The notes: generated by a model from the letters alone, not told the origin. Shown: positions 1 to 8,643, counted from the first letter of the stretch. The stretch: DNA of 64,000 nucleotides from JBNKHH01 sp050290245 (GCA_050290245.1 JBNKHH010000087.1:62001-126000); one strand, 5' to 3'. Numbers and translations are program-made.

Positions 1-546
1 CCTGTTGAGATGCTGGGGCTTTTCGACACGGTAAAATCGCTGGGATTTCGCGCGCCCTTTGTGTGGCGGTGGGAAGAGGTGAAACATGCGTTTCACAATC
101 ACAGACTGAGCTCCGGGGTGCGCCATGGTTTTCACGCCCTCGCGCTGGATGAAACGCGTGAGGCTTATGCGCCGATTCTGTGGGAGACACCGGACGGGCA
201 TCCGGGCGTGGTCGAGCAGGTCTGGTTTCGCGGCAGCCATGGTGACGTCGGCGGCCAGCTGACCGGGTTCCAGCCGGCGCGGCCGCTGTCGAATATTCCG
301 CTGGTCTGGATGCTGCAGCGGCTGGAACGGTGTGATCTTCCCTTGCCAGAGGGGTGGCGCGAGCGGTTTCCGACGGACCCGGATGCGCCGTCGGTTGGAT
401 CGTGGCGCGGCTGGGGCAAGTATTTCCTGGCGCGCAAGGCCCGTGTGGTGGGTCGCGACGGATCGGAACGACTGCATCCAAGCGCTATCGGCCGCACCAT
501 CCGTGCGGTCAACACGGGCCTGGATGTCAGCCAGGAAGCGACATGA
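1..546 (+). CDS. DUF2235 domain protein (partial, 5' end outside window)
   Basis: The frame is open from base 1, so this is the C-terminal 181 residues of a longer protein. The first in-frame ATG at 10 is probably internal. The segment around VEQVWFRGSHGDVGG matches the conserved part of DUF2235, an alpha/beta-hydrolase-like family that includes Tle1-type phospholipase domains; the Gly-Asp-Val-Gly-Gly stretch carries the presumed catalytic Asp. The nucleophile elbow would lie upstream, so activity cannot be judged. The 3' end overlaps the convergent thioesterase gene by about 20 bases. Family assignment is fairly secure; the substrate is unknown. Confidence 0.75.
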   Translation, partial: PVEMLGLFDTVKSLGFRAPFVWRWEEVKHAFHNHRLSSGVRHGFHALALDETREAYAPILWETPDGHPGVVEQVWFRGSHGDVGGQLTGFQPARPLSNIPLVWMLQRLERCDLPLPEGWRERFPTDPDAPSVGSWRGWGKYFLARKARVVGRDGSERLHPSAIGRTIRAVNTGLDVSQEAT

Positions 547-979
547 CGATGCAGGTCGTCGAGGCCGTGGCATAGAGGCGTCCGTCCTCGGCGCCACGCA
601 GTTCGGCCGTGGCGACGCCGGTCGAGCGGCCGACGTGCTGAACCGTTCCGACAGCGCGACCGCGTGTTCCTGTGGGAATGGCGCGGACTAGATTCACCTT
701 GTATTCCAGTGTGGTATAGGCCTTTCCGGCGGGAAGCTTGGTCATGACCGCACAGCCGAGTGCAGAGTCCAGGATGGTGCCGTACCAGCCGCCATGGGTG
801 GTGCCCATGGGGTTGGTGTGGTCGTATTCCGGCGTGCCTTCGAAGACGACATGGCCGTCTTCGACCTCGGTCAGCGAAAACCCCATGAAGGCTATGATCG
901 GCGGTGGCGGCATCGTCCCGTCGCGGAGGGCCCGCATATAGTCGAGCCCCGTCATCTTATCCAGTGTCACCGGCGTCAT
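527..979 (-). CDS. PaaI-family hotdog thioesterase
   Basis: This predicts a 150-residue single-domain hotdog protein. The HGGWYGTILDSALGCAV segment is the central hotdog helix with the acidic/amide active-site pattern typical of PaaI/YbgC-like acyl-CoA thioesterases. I start at the ATG (MTPVTL) at 979. A TTG at 1009 would add ten residues but has no clear ribosome binding site. It lies 42 bases downstream of metF on the same strand and may be cotranscribed. It overlaps the end of the DUF2235 gene tail to tail. The acyl-CoA substrate cannot be read from sequence. Confidence 0.8.
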   Translation of the reverse strand: MTPVTLDKMTGLDYMRALRDGTMPPPPIIAFMGFSLTEVEDGHVVFEGTPEYDHTNPMGTTHGGWYGTILDSALGCAVMTKLPAGKAYTTLEYKVNLVRAIPTGTRGRAVGTVQHVGRSTGVATAELRGAEDGRLYATASTTCIVMSLPG

Positions 980-1021
980 GGGCAAAAGGTTACGCCCTGT
1001 ACCCGGCAACGCAAGCCGATG

Positions 1022-1885
1022 TTACGCCACGTTTTCCAACAGGGCTTCGGGGGCGAGACCAAGGGCATGAACCACGTCGCGTGTCATCCTGGGATCGTTC
1101 AGGGTGTAGAAATGCAGGTGCTCGACCCCGCCGGTCAGGAGGTGGTCGCAGAGTTGCGTGCAAACCGCAGTGGCGTAGAGGTCGGAGCGCCCGTCGCGCT
1201 CGGCAGTTTCAAAGCCGTTGACCAGCTTGTCCGGGATTTGCGCGCCGCAACGGGCGGCAAAGGCCTTGGCGCCTTTCCATGACTGGATCGGCAGAATGCC
1301 TGGCAGGATCTCGGCGTTGATCCCGGCAGCGGCACAGCGGTCGCGGAAACGGAAAAAGGTGTCGGCCTCGAAAAAGAACTGTGTGATCGCGCGGGTCGCG
1401 CCGGCGTCGACCTTCCGCTTGAGCCATTCGATGTCGGCATCAGTACTGGCGGCCTCGGGGTGTGGATCGGGGTAGGCGCCGACGGTGATGTCAAATTTTC
1501 CGGTGTCGGCGAGCGCGCGAACCAATTCCACCGAGTCGGCAAATCCGTTTTCGTGCGCCCGGAAGCCGCCCGAACCCTTCGGGGGATCGCCACGCAGGGC
1601 AACGATGTGAGATACGCCTGCCTCGGCATAGCGCTCGGCGATTTCAAGCGTTTCGGCGCGGGTTGCGTCCACGCAGGTGAGGTGCGCCGCCACGTTCAGC
1701 CCGGTGTGTGCGCCGATGGCCGCAATAGCCTCGTGCGTCAGCTGCCGCGTGGTACCGCCGGCACCGTAGGTTACCGACACGAAGGCCGGATCGGTATGCC
1801 TAAGTGTGTTGACAGTGTTCCAAAGCCGGAACGAGGCATCGACCGAACGGGGCGGGAAGAATTCGTAGGAAATCGTGGCGGGCAT
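1022..1885 (-). CDS. metF: Methylenetetrahydrofolate reductase
   Basis: The 287-residue flavin TIM-barrel enzyme reduces 5,10-methylene-THF to 5-methyl-THF, the methyl donor for methionine synthase. Family signatures are EFFPPR near the N terminus (residues 8-13), VTYGAGGTTR, and ALRGDPP in the middle. Length is normal for bacterial MetF. It is divergent from a metR-type regulator, with three tandem 9-base repeats in the shared 93-base gap, which fits MetR control of methionine genes. It starts at an ATG. Confidence 0.95.
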   Translation of the reverse strand: MPATISYEFFPPRSVDASFRLWNTVNTLRHTDPAFVSVTYGAGGTTRQLTHEAIAAIGAHTGLNVAAHLTCVDATRAETLEIAERYAEAGVSHIVALRGDPPKGSGGFRAHENGFADSVELVRALADTGKFDITVGAYPDPHPEAASTDADIEWLKRKVDAGATRAITQFFFEADTFFRFRDRCAAAGINAEILPGILPIQSWKGAKAFAARCGAQIPDKLVNGFETAERDGRSDLYATAVCTQLCDHLLTGGVEHLHFYTLNDPRMTRDVVHALGLAPEALLENVA

Positions 1886-1943
1886 TTAAGGCGGACTCCA
1901 TTGTGTTGAGAGGCTTGTGTCATAGAGCGTGTTGTGAGACAAA

Positions 1944-1970
1944 TTCATAATTTTCATCATTTTCATGAGT
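1944..1970. promoter_or_regulatory. Three tandem 9-bp repeats (TTCATNATT-like) between metF and metR
   Basis: Three head-to-tail 9-base units occur: TTCATAATT (1944-1952), TTCATCATT (1953-1961) and TTCATGAGT (1962-1970). They lie in the divergent metF/metR gap, immediately before the metR ATG at 1979. Their position suggests an operator. They are direct repeats and do not fit the inverted TGAA-N5-TTCA box known for enterobacterial MetR, so the link to MetR is inference. Confidence 0.45.
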
Positions 1971-1978
1971 CACACCAC

Positions 1979-2893
1979 ATGTTGCACATCGAATTTCGCC
2001 ACCTGCGGACCATCAGGGCGATCCATGAGGCTGGCGGACTGGCGCGGGCCGCGGACATTTTGAACATCACGCAGTCGGCGCTGAGCCATCAGGTGAAAGG
2101 TTTGGAGGACCAGGTTGGCGTCGAATTATTTGTGCGCCGCTCCAAGCCTTTGAAACTGTCGGCGGCGGGGCAGAAACTGTTGAAACTGGCTGACAAAATA
2201 CTGCCGGAATTGGAGGCCCTGGAGGAAGAATTCGAGGGCTTGCGGTCGGGCAAATCCGGACGGATGCATATCGCGATCGAATGCCACGCCTGTTTTGAGT
2301 GGCTGTTTCCGGTGCTGGAAGAGTTTCGCAAGGCCTGGCCTGACGTGGATGTGGATATCCGCCCCGGACTCGCCTTTGACGCCTTGCCCGCTTTGCAGCG
2401 CGAAGAGGTGGACCTTGTGGTGTCGTCCGATCCTGAAAAAATTGATGGTGTCGATTTCACAGGGCTGTTCGACTATGAGCCGGTCTTTGTGGCGTCCTCG
2501 CAGCATCCTTTGGCGCAAAAGGACTATATCGAAGCCGAGGATTTCCGGGGTGAGACGCTGATCACCTATCCAGTCGACCGGGCCCGGCTCGACATCTTCA
2601 GCCAGCTCTTGTCCCCGGCCAAGGTCGAGCCGCGCGCCGTGCGCCAGGTTGAATTGACGGCCGTTATCCTGCTTTTGGTCGCCTCGAACCGGGGGGTTGC
2701 GGTTCTGCCTGATTGGGTGGTGCGCGAGGTGCGTTATCATTCGGATTATGTCACACGCCAATTGACCAGAGGTGGCATGACGCGCCGGCTTTTTGCCGCG
2801 ACGCGTTCGGACGACACGACCCAGCCCTTTGTCGCCAATCTTTTGCAACTGGCGCGCAAGATTCCGGTGCAATTGCAAAGGGGCAACTTGTAG
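1979..2893 (+). CDS. metR: LysR-family regulator of methionine metabolism (MetR)
   Basis: The 304-residue protein has an N-terminal winged helix-turn-helix (ITQSALSHQVKGLEDQVG at about residues 31-48) and a LysR co-inducer-binding domain. It follows MetR closely along its length, for example AIECHACFEWLFPVLEEF, LITYPVDRARLDIF and GVAVLPDWVV. MetR uses homocysteine as co-inducer. I start at the ATG at 1979 (MLHIEFRHL); the upstream GTG at 1934 would run through the tandem repeats. Divergence from metF supports the role. Confidence 0.88.
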   Translation: MLHIEFRHLRTIRAIHEAGGLARAADILNITQSALSHQVKGLEDQVGVELFVRRSKPLKLSAAGQKLLKLADKILPELEALEEEFEGLRSGKSGRMHIAIECHACFEWLFPVLEEFRKAWPDVDVDIRPGLAFDALPALQREEVDLVVSSDPEKIDGVDFTGLFDYEPVFVASSQHPLAQKDYIEAEDFRGETLITYPVDRARLDIFSQLLSPAKVEPRAVRQVELTAVILLLVASNRGVAVLPDWVVREVRYHSDYVTRQLTRGGMTRRLFAATRSDDTTQPFVANLLQLARKIPVQLQRGNL

Positions 2894-3018
2894 CGCCACC
2901 GCCCGAGCGGTTCGGTCCGAACGTTTCGCGGCGGCCGGGCCGCTATGACGTTTGGTCCTTTGGGCCGCCGTCACCTTTTGCGGTTGATACGGGGGTGCAA
3001 TCTCACTAAACGGCGCCC

Positions 3019-3807
3019 ATGCAGAGAAGTGCCAATCTTACAGTCATGATCCAGGCCGCGCGCAAAGCCGGTCGCAGCCTGGTCAAGGACTTCCGAGAAG
3101 TCGAGAACCTCCAGGTCTCGTCCAAGAGCGCTGGCGATTTCGTCAGCCGTGCTGACATTGCCGCCGAAAAGATCATTCGGGAGGTGCTGGAAGAGGCGCG
3201 GCCCAGCTACGGCTGGCTGGGCGAGGAGTCGGGGGCGGCGGACGGCAAGGATCCGACCCGCCGCTGGATCGTCGATCCGTTGGATGGCACGACGAACTTT
3301 CTGCACGGTCTGCCTCATTGGGCGGTTTCGATCGCGCTCGAGCACAAGGGCGAGATCGTCGCCGGTGTCATCTTTGATGCTGCCAAGGACGAGATGTATT
3401 TCGCTGAAAAGGGCCAGGGCGCCTGGATGAACGAGTCGCGCCTCAGGGTCAGCGACCGCCGTCGCATGAGCGAGGCGCTGTTCGCCACGGGTCTGCCTTT
3501 CGGCACGAGGGGCGAGATGCCCGAAATGCTTCAGGACCTGGCGCGGCTGATGCCGGCCACCGCGGGTGTGCGCAGGTATGGTGCGGCGGCGTTGGATTTG
3601 GCCTATGTGGCCGCGGGCCGCTATGAGGGCTATTGGGAACGGGGTCTGCACGAGTGGGACATGGCGGCCGGCCTTTTGCTGGTGCGCGAGGCCGGTGGTC
3701 TGGTCGAGGCCGTGCGCCCGAACGCGGACCCGATGAGTTCGGGCAGCGTGATCTGCGCCAACGAGCCGATTTTTGACGCCTTCGCGAAAATGATCCGTCA
3801 GACGTAG
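3019..3807 (+). CDS. suhB: Inositol monophosphatase family protein (SuhB-like)
   Basis: This is a 262-residue Mg2+-dependent, Li+-sensitive phosphatase of the IMPase fold. Metal ligands are visible in GEES (68-71), DPLDGTTNF (86-94) and WDMAAG (about 215). In bacteria SuhB hydrolyses inositol 1-phosphate and also acts on ribosomal RNA maturation and antitermination. The sequence cannot distinguish this from other IMPase substrates. The gene stands alone, 125 bases after metR, with no obvious Shine-Dalgarno sequence before its ATG. Confidence 0.88.
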   Translation: MQRSANLTVMIQAARKAGRSLVKDFREVENLQVSSKSAGDFVSRADIAAEKIIREVLEEARPSYGWLGEESGAADGKDPTRRWIVDPLDGTTNFLHGLPHWAVSIALEHKGEIVAGVIFDAAKDEMYFAEKGQGAWMNESRLRVSDRRRMSEALFATGLPFGTRGEMPEMLQDLARLMPATAGVRRYGAAALDLAYVAAGRYEGYWERGLHEWDMAAGLLLVREAGGLVEAVRPNADPMSSGSVICANEPIFDAFAKMIRQT

Positions 3808-3849
3808 ATTGCCAAAAACTTGCCATATTGTTGTGGCGTTGTGTTCGAC

Positions 3850-3987
3850 ATGATCGTCAAATCCATATTTCTGACTGTCTTCGCCGGGTTCATGGGGTTG
3901 TCTGCGGCCATGATGCTTGGGCAGGAAAATGAGACCCAGTCGCTGGAGCGCAGTCTGGGCCCGGCCATTGAAACGCAAAAGCTGTAG
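3850..3987 (+). CDS. Possible 45-residue exported peptide
   Basis: This short frame begins MIVKSIFLTVFAGFMG. It has a basic residue at position 4, a hydrophobic stretch to about residue 23, then a polar tail ending ETQKL, so it looks like an uncleaved or cleaved secretion signal with a short mature part. It sits between suhB and the convergent response regulator gene. I recognise no family. Small size and lack of a strong ribosome binding site make it uncertain. Confidence 0.35.
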   Translation: MIVKSIFLTVFAGFMGLSAAMMLGQENETQSLERSLGPAIETQKL

Positions 3988-4002
3988 GCGCGGGACAAGA
4001 CG

Positions 4003-4767
4003 CTAGCGAGCGTCGTTCGGCTCGACCGATTGCAGCAAGTGCGGTTGTCTTCCGGCCGCGATCACACCATTGCGAAAATCCGGCAGGGCGTCCCAGAGGC
4101 GATCGATATCCGATTCCAGAAACCCCAGGTCGCGGGCATGGTTTTCCGGTTTGTCCGTCTCGTATCTGCGCAGGGTGCGCACGCGCTTGTGCGTGGCCGA
4201 CAGAACGGTACGCATGCCAGCTGTGCAGGAGCGCGCGTACTCCTGGATGGACCGTTCAAGCTTGAAGCGCGCGGCGCGTTCCTGGTCGATGATCGCGGAT
4301 AGCATCCGCCGTTCCAACGCCGTCGCAATGGATTTCTGAAGGATTTCGACAGAGGTCTGCGATTTGGTCAGATAGTCGGAACACCCCTTGCGAATGGCGT
4401 CGACCGCGATGTCGATCTGGCCCTCTCCGGCAATCATGATGGCGGCGGCGGCCGTCTGGTCGGGGTGCGACACCAGCAAGTCCAGGGCGTCGAGTCCAGT
4501 GTCCCCAGCCAAGACATAGTCGATAAAGACGAGATCGAAACTTTGTTCGTCAAGCGCGGTGGCCATTTCGGCAAGGGTCCCGGCCTCCGCTGCGGTGAAT
4601 CGGAGGCCGGCCCGGGTGCAAAGCCGCAGCATACGCTGGCGGTCAAGTTCGCTATCACCGACGACAAGCAGCCGCATGGCACGCGCGATTGTGGGGGCGT
4701 CGTCGTTGGGCGGGCTTTCCAGTGGGGCGTCCAAAACTACCGATGGCATTCCGCGATCCTTTTGCAT
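4003..4767 (-). CDS. Response regulator with receiver domain, no DNA-binding output
   Basis: The 254-residue protein has a CheY-like receiver at about residues 31-150, then a roughly 100-residue charged, helical tail with no recognisable output domain. The phospho-acceptor is Asp83 (LVFIDYVLAGD), and the switch Lys is in SDYLTKS (Lys135). Two usual receiver residues are off. The acidic pair after strand 1 is Gly-Asp (VVGDSE), and the Thr/Ser of strand 4 is Ala113 (IMIAGEG). It is divergent from the broken sensor kinase at 4971-5388, presumably its former partner. Signal and target are unknown. Confidence 0.8.
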   Translation of the reverse strand: MQKDRGMPSVVLDAPLESPPNDDAPTIARAMRLLVVGDSELDRQRMLRLCTRAGLRFTAAEAGTLAEMATALDEQSFDLVFIDYVLAGDTGLDALDLLVSHPDQTAAAAIMIAGEGQIDIAVDAIRKGCSDYLTKSQTSVEILQKSIATALERRMLSAIIDQERAARFKLERSIQEYARSCTAGMRTVLSATHKRVRTLRRYETDKPENHARDLGFLESDIDRLWDALPDFRNGVIAAGRQPHLLQSVEPNDAR

Positions 4768-4970
4768 CCCCGTTCCAGCACCAAGCCGTTGCTAGCATGG
4801 CCGGGATAGGTCCATGTGAACGTGTAAAGGTTGAACGAGTTTTCGATCGGGTCACATTTCAAATCTCGCGGGTGACGGTGGTTGGCAGTCCGATGCCGTC
4901 TTTGCATTCACGATTGTTTAAGCGGCATGGGCCTAGTCAGGGGCCGGGGCCTGAACGTGTTGGAATGCAA

Positions 4971-5388
4971 ATGAACGCCGATCTTTTTTGATCCATCAAT
5001 TCCCCTTTCGGAGTCAGACTCGGAGACGGATGACCTGATTTACCGGATTTCCCACGATCTTCGTGCGTCGGTGCGTGCATTGCAGGAACTGCCTGGCTGG
5101 ATTGGTGAAGATCTGGCGCAGGCTGCCATACGTCTGCCAGCCCCGACCGAGCGCCACCTCGACCTGATCGCTTCCCATGCCAGCCGGCTGGATCTGATGT
5201 TGACGGGGTTACTGGAATATTCGCGCATAGGGCGGATGCAGCCGATTTCGGCCGTCAAACCTGCGGCGGTCCTTGAAGAGGTCCTCGACGACCTTGAGTT
5301 GCCCGACGAGGCCTCGGTCACGGCCGAGATCGTCAGTCCGAAATCGGGGCAAGGCACTTTGGCACGGGTCACTCTGAGAGTGAATTGA
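4971..5388 (+). pseudogene. Degraded sensor histidine kinase (frameshift plus internal deletion)
   Basis: From the ATG at 4971 the reading is MNADLF then stop, at a run of six Ts (4984-4989). Removing one T joins it to a frame reading FDPSIPLSESDSE and then an H-box, YRISHDLRAS, with phospho-acceptor His at about 5053. The HisKA dimerisation helices follow (LDLIASHASRLDLMLTGLLEYSR). The next part should be a full ATPase domain. Instead the protein passes at about 5330 straight into SPKSGQGTLARVTL, which resembles the last strand of such a domain. The N, G1 and F boxes are therefore missing. A frame without the fix could start only at the GTG at 5071, after the His. Confidence 0.6.
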
Positions 5389-5481
5389 CCCGACCCGGTT
5401 GCCAGGCTTGGCGGCGTCGAAGCCTTTGGAAGGCCTTGCTTTCCGCTCGACCTTTTGGGGCAGGCGACGGATAAACACGTC

Positions 5482-6222
5482 ATGGAGGTCTTCGAGCTTT
5501 TTCTTGCCGCCCTGGCCCTGGCCGCGGGCGGTGTGCTGAAAGGTGCCATAGGCGCCGGAGCGCCCCTTTTGGCGGTGCCGTTGCTTGCGCTATTGCACGA
5601 CGTGCCTTTCGCGGTTGCCATCCTTGTGGTGCCCAATATCGTCTCGAACGGTTGGCAGGCTTGGGCATATCGCGCCCATATCGTATCTCGGCGCATGGGG
5701 TGGAGCCTTGCCATTGGCGGGGCAACTGGTGCCTGTCTCGGTTCGGTTCTCCTGGCGAAATTGTCGGGAGATTTGCTGCTGGCGGGTCTGGCGAGCCTTG
5801 TTTTTCTTTATATCGGACTGCACCTGGCCCGTCCCGAATGGCGCATGGGCCGTGCTTTTGCCGAACGGATTGCGGGCCCCGTCGCGGTTCTCGGCGGCAT
5901 TTTGCAGGGGGCCGGCGGTATCTCGGCCCCTGTCTCAATCACATTCCTGCACGCCATGCGCCTGGAACGGCTCGAATTCATGGCGACGATCTCGGTCTTT
6001 TTTGGAGCAATGGGGCTGGCGCAGCTGCCGACCTTGTTCGCTTTTGAAATATTGACGCCTTCACTGACGGTGCTGAGTTGCCTGGCGGCTGTGCCACTGT
6101 TCGGAGCCATGCCGCTTGGCGCGGCCTTGGGGCAGCGCATCCGGCGAGAAATCTTTGACAGCATCATACTATGGTTGCTGGCGGTTATCGCCCTCAAGCT
6201 GTTGTTCAACGCCTTTGCCTGA
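5482..6222 (+). CDS. TauE/SafE-family membrane transporter
   Basis: The 246-residue polytopic membrane protein has about eight hydrophobic segments in two repeats. The first repeat has GGVLKGAIGAGAPLLAVPLL and the second has GGILQGAGGISAPVS, the paired glycine-rich motifs of the TauE/SafE (DUF81) family. Members export sulfite, sulfoacetate and other organic anions. I start at the ATG at 5482; the TTG at 5455 would add nine polar residues. There is no sulfonate gene nearby to narrow the substrate. Confidence 0.85.
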   Translation: MEVFELFLAALALAAGGVLKGAIGAGAPLLAVPLLALLHDVPFAVAILVVPNIVSNGWQAWAYRAHIVSRRMGWSLAIGGATGACLGSVLLAKLSGDLLLAGLASLVFLYIGLHLARPEWRMGRAFAERIAGPVAVLGGILQGAGGISAPVSITFLHAMRLERLEFMATISVFFGAMGLAQLPTLFAFEILTPSLTVLSCLAAVPLFGAMPLGAALGQRIRREIFDSIILWLLAVIALKLLFNAFA

Positions 6223-6346
6223 GCGCCCGCTGCGGGACGCAGGATTTGGGCTTGATCTTCCGGGGTTTCAGAGTGACCAAAGGGGCGGTTTTCATTTGCA
6301 GTCGGGCACGACCGGCTCGCTGTACCGCCAACGAGGAGATGTTTGG

Positions 6347-7804
6347 ATGGCTGACGCATATTGGACTGACAAGACGCTGAAGACGGATCTTTACATCGAC
6401 GGCGCCTGGCGGCCGGGTTCGGATGGTGGACGCTTTGCCGTGGTCAACCCGGCCGATGAGACCGTCATTGCCGACGTCGCTTCTGCAACGCTGGATGACG
6501 CCCGCATGGCGCTGGATGCCGCCGATGCCGCCTTTGCCGACTGGGCCGGGCGCACGCCGCGCGAGCGCGGTGAAATCCTTCGCCGGGCCTGGGAGTTGAT
6601 GACTGCGCGCGTCGAGGAGTTTGCCCGACTGATTACCCTGGAGAACGGCAAATCCTATGCAGATGCCAAGGGCGAAGCGACCTATGCTGCGGAATTCTTT
6701 CGCTGGTTCGCCGAGGAAGCAGTGCGCAACGAGGGTCTGGTCACCCGCGGGCCATCGACGGGCGCGCGTATCGTGGTGCATCACAAGCCCGCCGGCATTG
6801 CGGTTCTGATCACGCCCTGGAACTTCCCAGCAGCCATGGGGACCCGCAAGATCGCGCCGGCCCTGGCCGCGGGATGCCCGGTCGTGATCAAGCCCGCGTC
6901 GGCCACGCCGCTGACCATGTTGGCGCTGATGCCGCTTTTGGAAGAGGCCGGCGTGCCCAAAGGAGTGGTCAACGTGCTGCCTTCGTCACGCACGGGGGCC
7001 ATGGTGGATATGCTGCTGCATGATCCGCGCGTGCGTGTCGTGTCCTTTACGGGGTCGACCGAGGTCGGGGTGAAATTGCTGAAAACCGCCGCCGACAACG
7101 TGTTGAAGCCGGCGATGGAGCTGGGGGGCAATGCGCCCTTGATCGTTTTTGACGATGCCGACCTCGATCAAGCCGTCGAGGGCGCGATGATCGCCAAGAT
7201 GCGCAACATGGGTGAAGCCTGTACGGCAGCAAACCGAATCTATGTGCATTCGGCGGTGGAAGAGGCTTTCGTGGAGAAATTTACCGCTGCAATGGCGGCA
7301 CTCAAGATCGGCAACGGGGTTGATCCCTCGGTTGATGTCGGCCCGCTGGTAAATGCCGAGACCCGGGACAAAGTCGCCCATTTTGTCCGTGACGCGGTGG
7401 AAAAGGGCGCGAAGTTGCATCTCGGCGGCGAGGCAGTCGATGGGCCGGGGTATTTCTACAAGCCGACGGTACTATCGAAGGTGCCCGAATACGCCGATTG
7501 CGTGGTCGACGAGATCTTTGGCCCGGTAGCGGCGATCCAGAGCTTTTCGGATACCGACGAAGTCATCTCGCGGGCAAACGACACACAATACGGCCTGGTG
7601 GCCTATGTTTTCACTAAGGACATGAAAAAGGGCATGCAGGTGTGCGAGCGCCTGGACTATGGTATGGTGGGGCTCAACCGTGGTCTTGTGTCGGACCCGG
7701 CAGCGCCGTTCGGAGGCACCAAGCAATCGGGATTGGGGCGCGAAGGTGGCCACGAAGGGATGCTGGAATTCATGGAGTCTCAGTACATCTCGACCGACTG
7801 GTAG
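6347..7804 (+). CDS. gabD: NAD(P)-dependent succinate-semialdehyde dehydrogenase
   Basis: The 485-residue aldehyde dehydrogenase has the catalytic Glu in ELGGNAP (about residue 258) and the catalytic Cys in GEACTAANR (about residue 290). It also has ITPWNFP and FTGSTEVG in the cofactor site. Overall it follows the class I SSADH (GabD) pattern, which oxidises succinate semialdehyde to succinate at the end of the GABA shunt. The start is the ATG at 6347; the open frame extends upstream into the exporter gene but without homology. No GABA transaminase is adjacent, so related semialdehydes remain possible. Confidence 0.85.
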   Translation: MADAYWTDKTLKTDLYIDGAWRPGSDGGRFAVVNPADETVIADVASATLDDARMALDAADAAFADWAGRTPRERGEILRRAWELMTARVEEFARLITLENGKSYADAKGEATYAAEFFRWFAEEAVRNEGLVTRGPSTGARIVVHHKPAGIAVLITPWNFPAAMGTRKIAPALAAGCPVVIKPASATPLTMLALMPLLEEAGVPKGVVNVLPSSRTGAMVDMLLHDPRVRVVSFTGSTEVGVKLLKTAADNVLKPAMELGGNAPLIVFDDADLDQAVEGAMIAKMRNMGEACTAANRIYVHSAVEEAFVEKFTAAMAALKIGNGVDPSVDVGPLVNAETRDKVAHFVRDAVEKGAKLHLGGEAVDGPGYFYKPTVLSKVPEYADCVVDEIFGPVAAIQSFSDTDEVISRANDTQYGLVAYVFTKDMKKGMQVCERLDYGMVGLNRGLVSDPAAPFGGTKQSGLGREGGHEGMLEFMESQYISTDW

Positions 7805-7833
7805 GCGGCTCCGAAAATTATTGTGTACTTTCA

Positions 7834-7876
7834 AAAAGAAGAAACGAGAAATTAAGTCATTTTCGTTTCTTCTTTT
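7834..7876. terminator. 14-bp perfect inverted repeat between convergent gabD and cobS
   Basis: The left arm AAAAGAAGAAACGA (7834-7847) is perfectly complementary to the right arm TCGTTTCTTCTTTT (7863-7876), with a 15-base AT-rich loop. The arms give an A-run upstream and a T-run at the end in both orientations. It lies in the 104-base gap between two convergent genes, so a bidirectional terminator is the simplest reading. Confidence 0.6.
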
Positions 7877-7910
7877 CGGCCCATGCTCCGGGGGCCTGCG
7901 GTAGCGCCCT
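7869..7910. repeat. Interspersed intergenic repeat, copy 1
   Basis: This segment contains CTTCTTTT, then CTCCGG, a G-rich stretch and GTAGCGCCCT. The same order of motifs recurs after cobL at about 25924-25983. The first few bases form the right arm of the inverted repeat next to gabD. The likeness is partial and was found by eye; it suggests a short dispersed element of this genome. Confidence 0.35.
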
Positions 7911-8643
7911 AGCTTGCAATCGCGGCGGCGGTCAGCCAGGCACCGGTTTCGCCAAGTTTTTGAATGGCACCCATGACATCGCCGGTCTGTCCGCCTATCT
8001 GGCGCAGGGCCAAGGCTGCAACGGCCACACTCGGAATGACGACGGCCAGCAGGGGTACAAGTGTTCCGGTCGACAGGGCGAGCAATGCCGGGATCGCGAG
8101 AGCGACGGCCAGGTCTGGTCCGGGCTTCAGCACGGCGCTTTGTCCCAATCCATCGGCGCGTGCCGCAGGCATGACGGCCAGGGCGGCGACCATTGCGGCG
8201 CGGGTACCGGCGCCGATGGTCAGAAACAGGACAAAGCTTGCGGCCTCGGCCATGGCGGTGGCTGTCAGTCCGAGGACGAGGATCAGGGCGACGACGCCAT
8301 AGCTGCCGATCCGGCTGTCGCGCATGATTTCGAGCTTTTCAGACCTGTCCGTGCCGCCACCGAAACCGTCGGCAAGGTCGGCGAGCCCGTCTTCGTGGAG
8401 TGCGCCGGTGACGAGTGCGCTGGTGGCCATGGCCAGGATCGCCGCGGGCAGGGGAGCGACGGCGAGGGAGGCCAGCAGGTAGACGACGCCCGAGATTGCT
8501 CCGATCACGATCCCTGCGAGGGGAAAGGCCCAGGCAGCCTCGGCAAGGGTCGGCACCTTGCCGGGCAGTGTGCCCGCAGGAAGGCGCGTCAGGAACATCA
8601 CCGCGACCTGAAACTCGGCAATGCGTTGACGCAGGGCGCTCAC
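7909..8643 (-). CDS. cobS: Adenosylcobinamide-GDP ribazoletransferase
   Basis: The 244-residue integral membrane enzyme joins adenosylcobinamide-GDP to alpha-ribazole (phosphate), the last step of nucleotide loop assembly. The signature GALHEDGLADLADGFGGG is present with the hallmark His-Glu-Asp, and several hydrophobic segments follow. I start at the GTG at 8643 (VSALRQRIAEF); its GTGA overlaps the cobT stop. The frame continues upstream but has no matching homology there. This is CobV in the Pseudomonas denitrificans naming and should not be confused with the CobS chelatase subunit. Confidence 0.93.
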   Translation of the reverse strand: MSALRQRIAEFQVAVMFLTRLPAGTLPGKVPTLAEAAWAFPLAGIVIGAISGVVYLLASLAVAPLPAAILAMATSALVTGALHEDGLADLADGFGGGTDRSEKLEIMRDSRIGSYGVVALILVLGLTATAMAEAASFVLFLTIGAGTRAAMVAALAVMPAARADGLGQSAVLKPGPDLAVALAIPALLALSTGTLVPLLAVVIPSVAVAALALRQIGGQTGDVMGAIQKLGETGAWLTAAAIAS

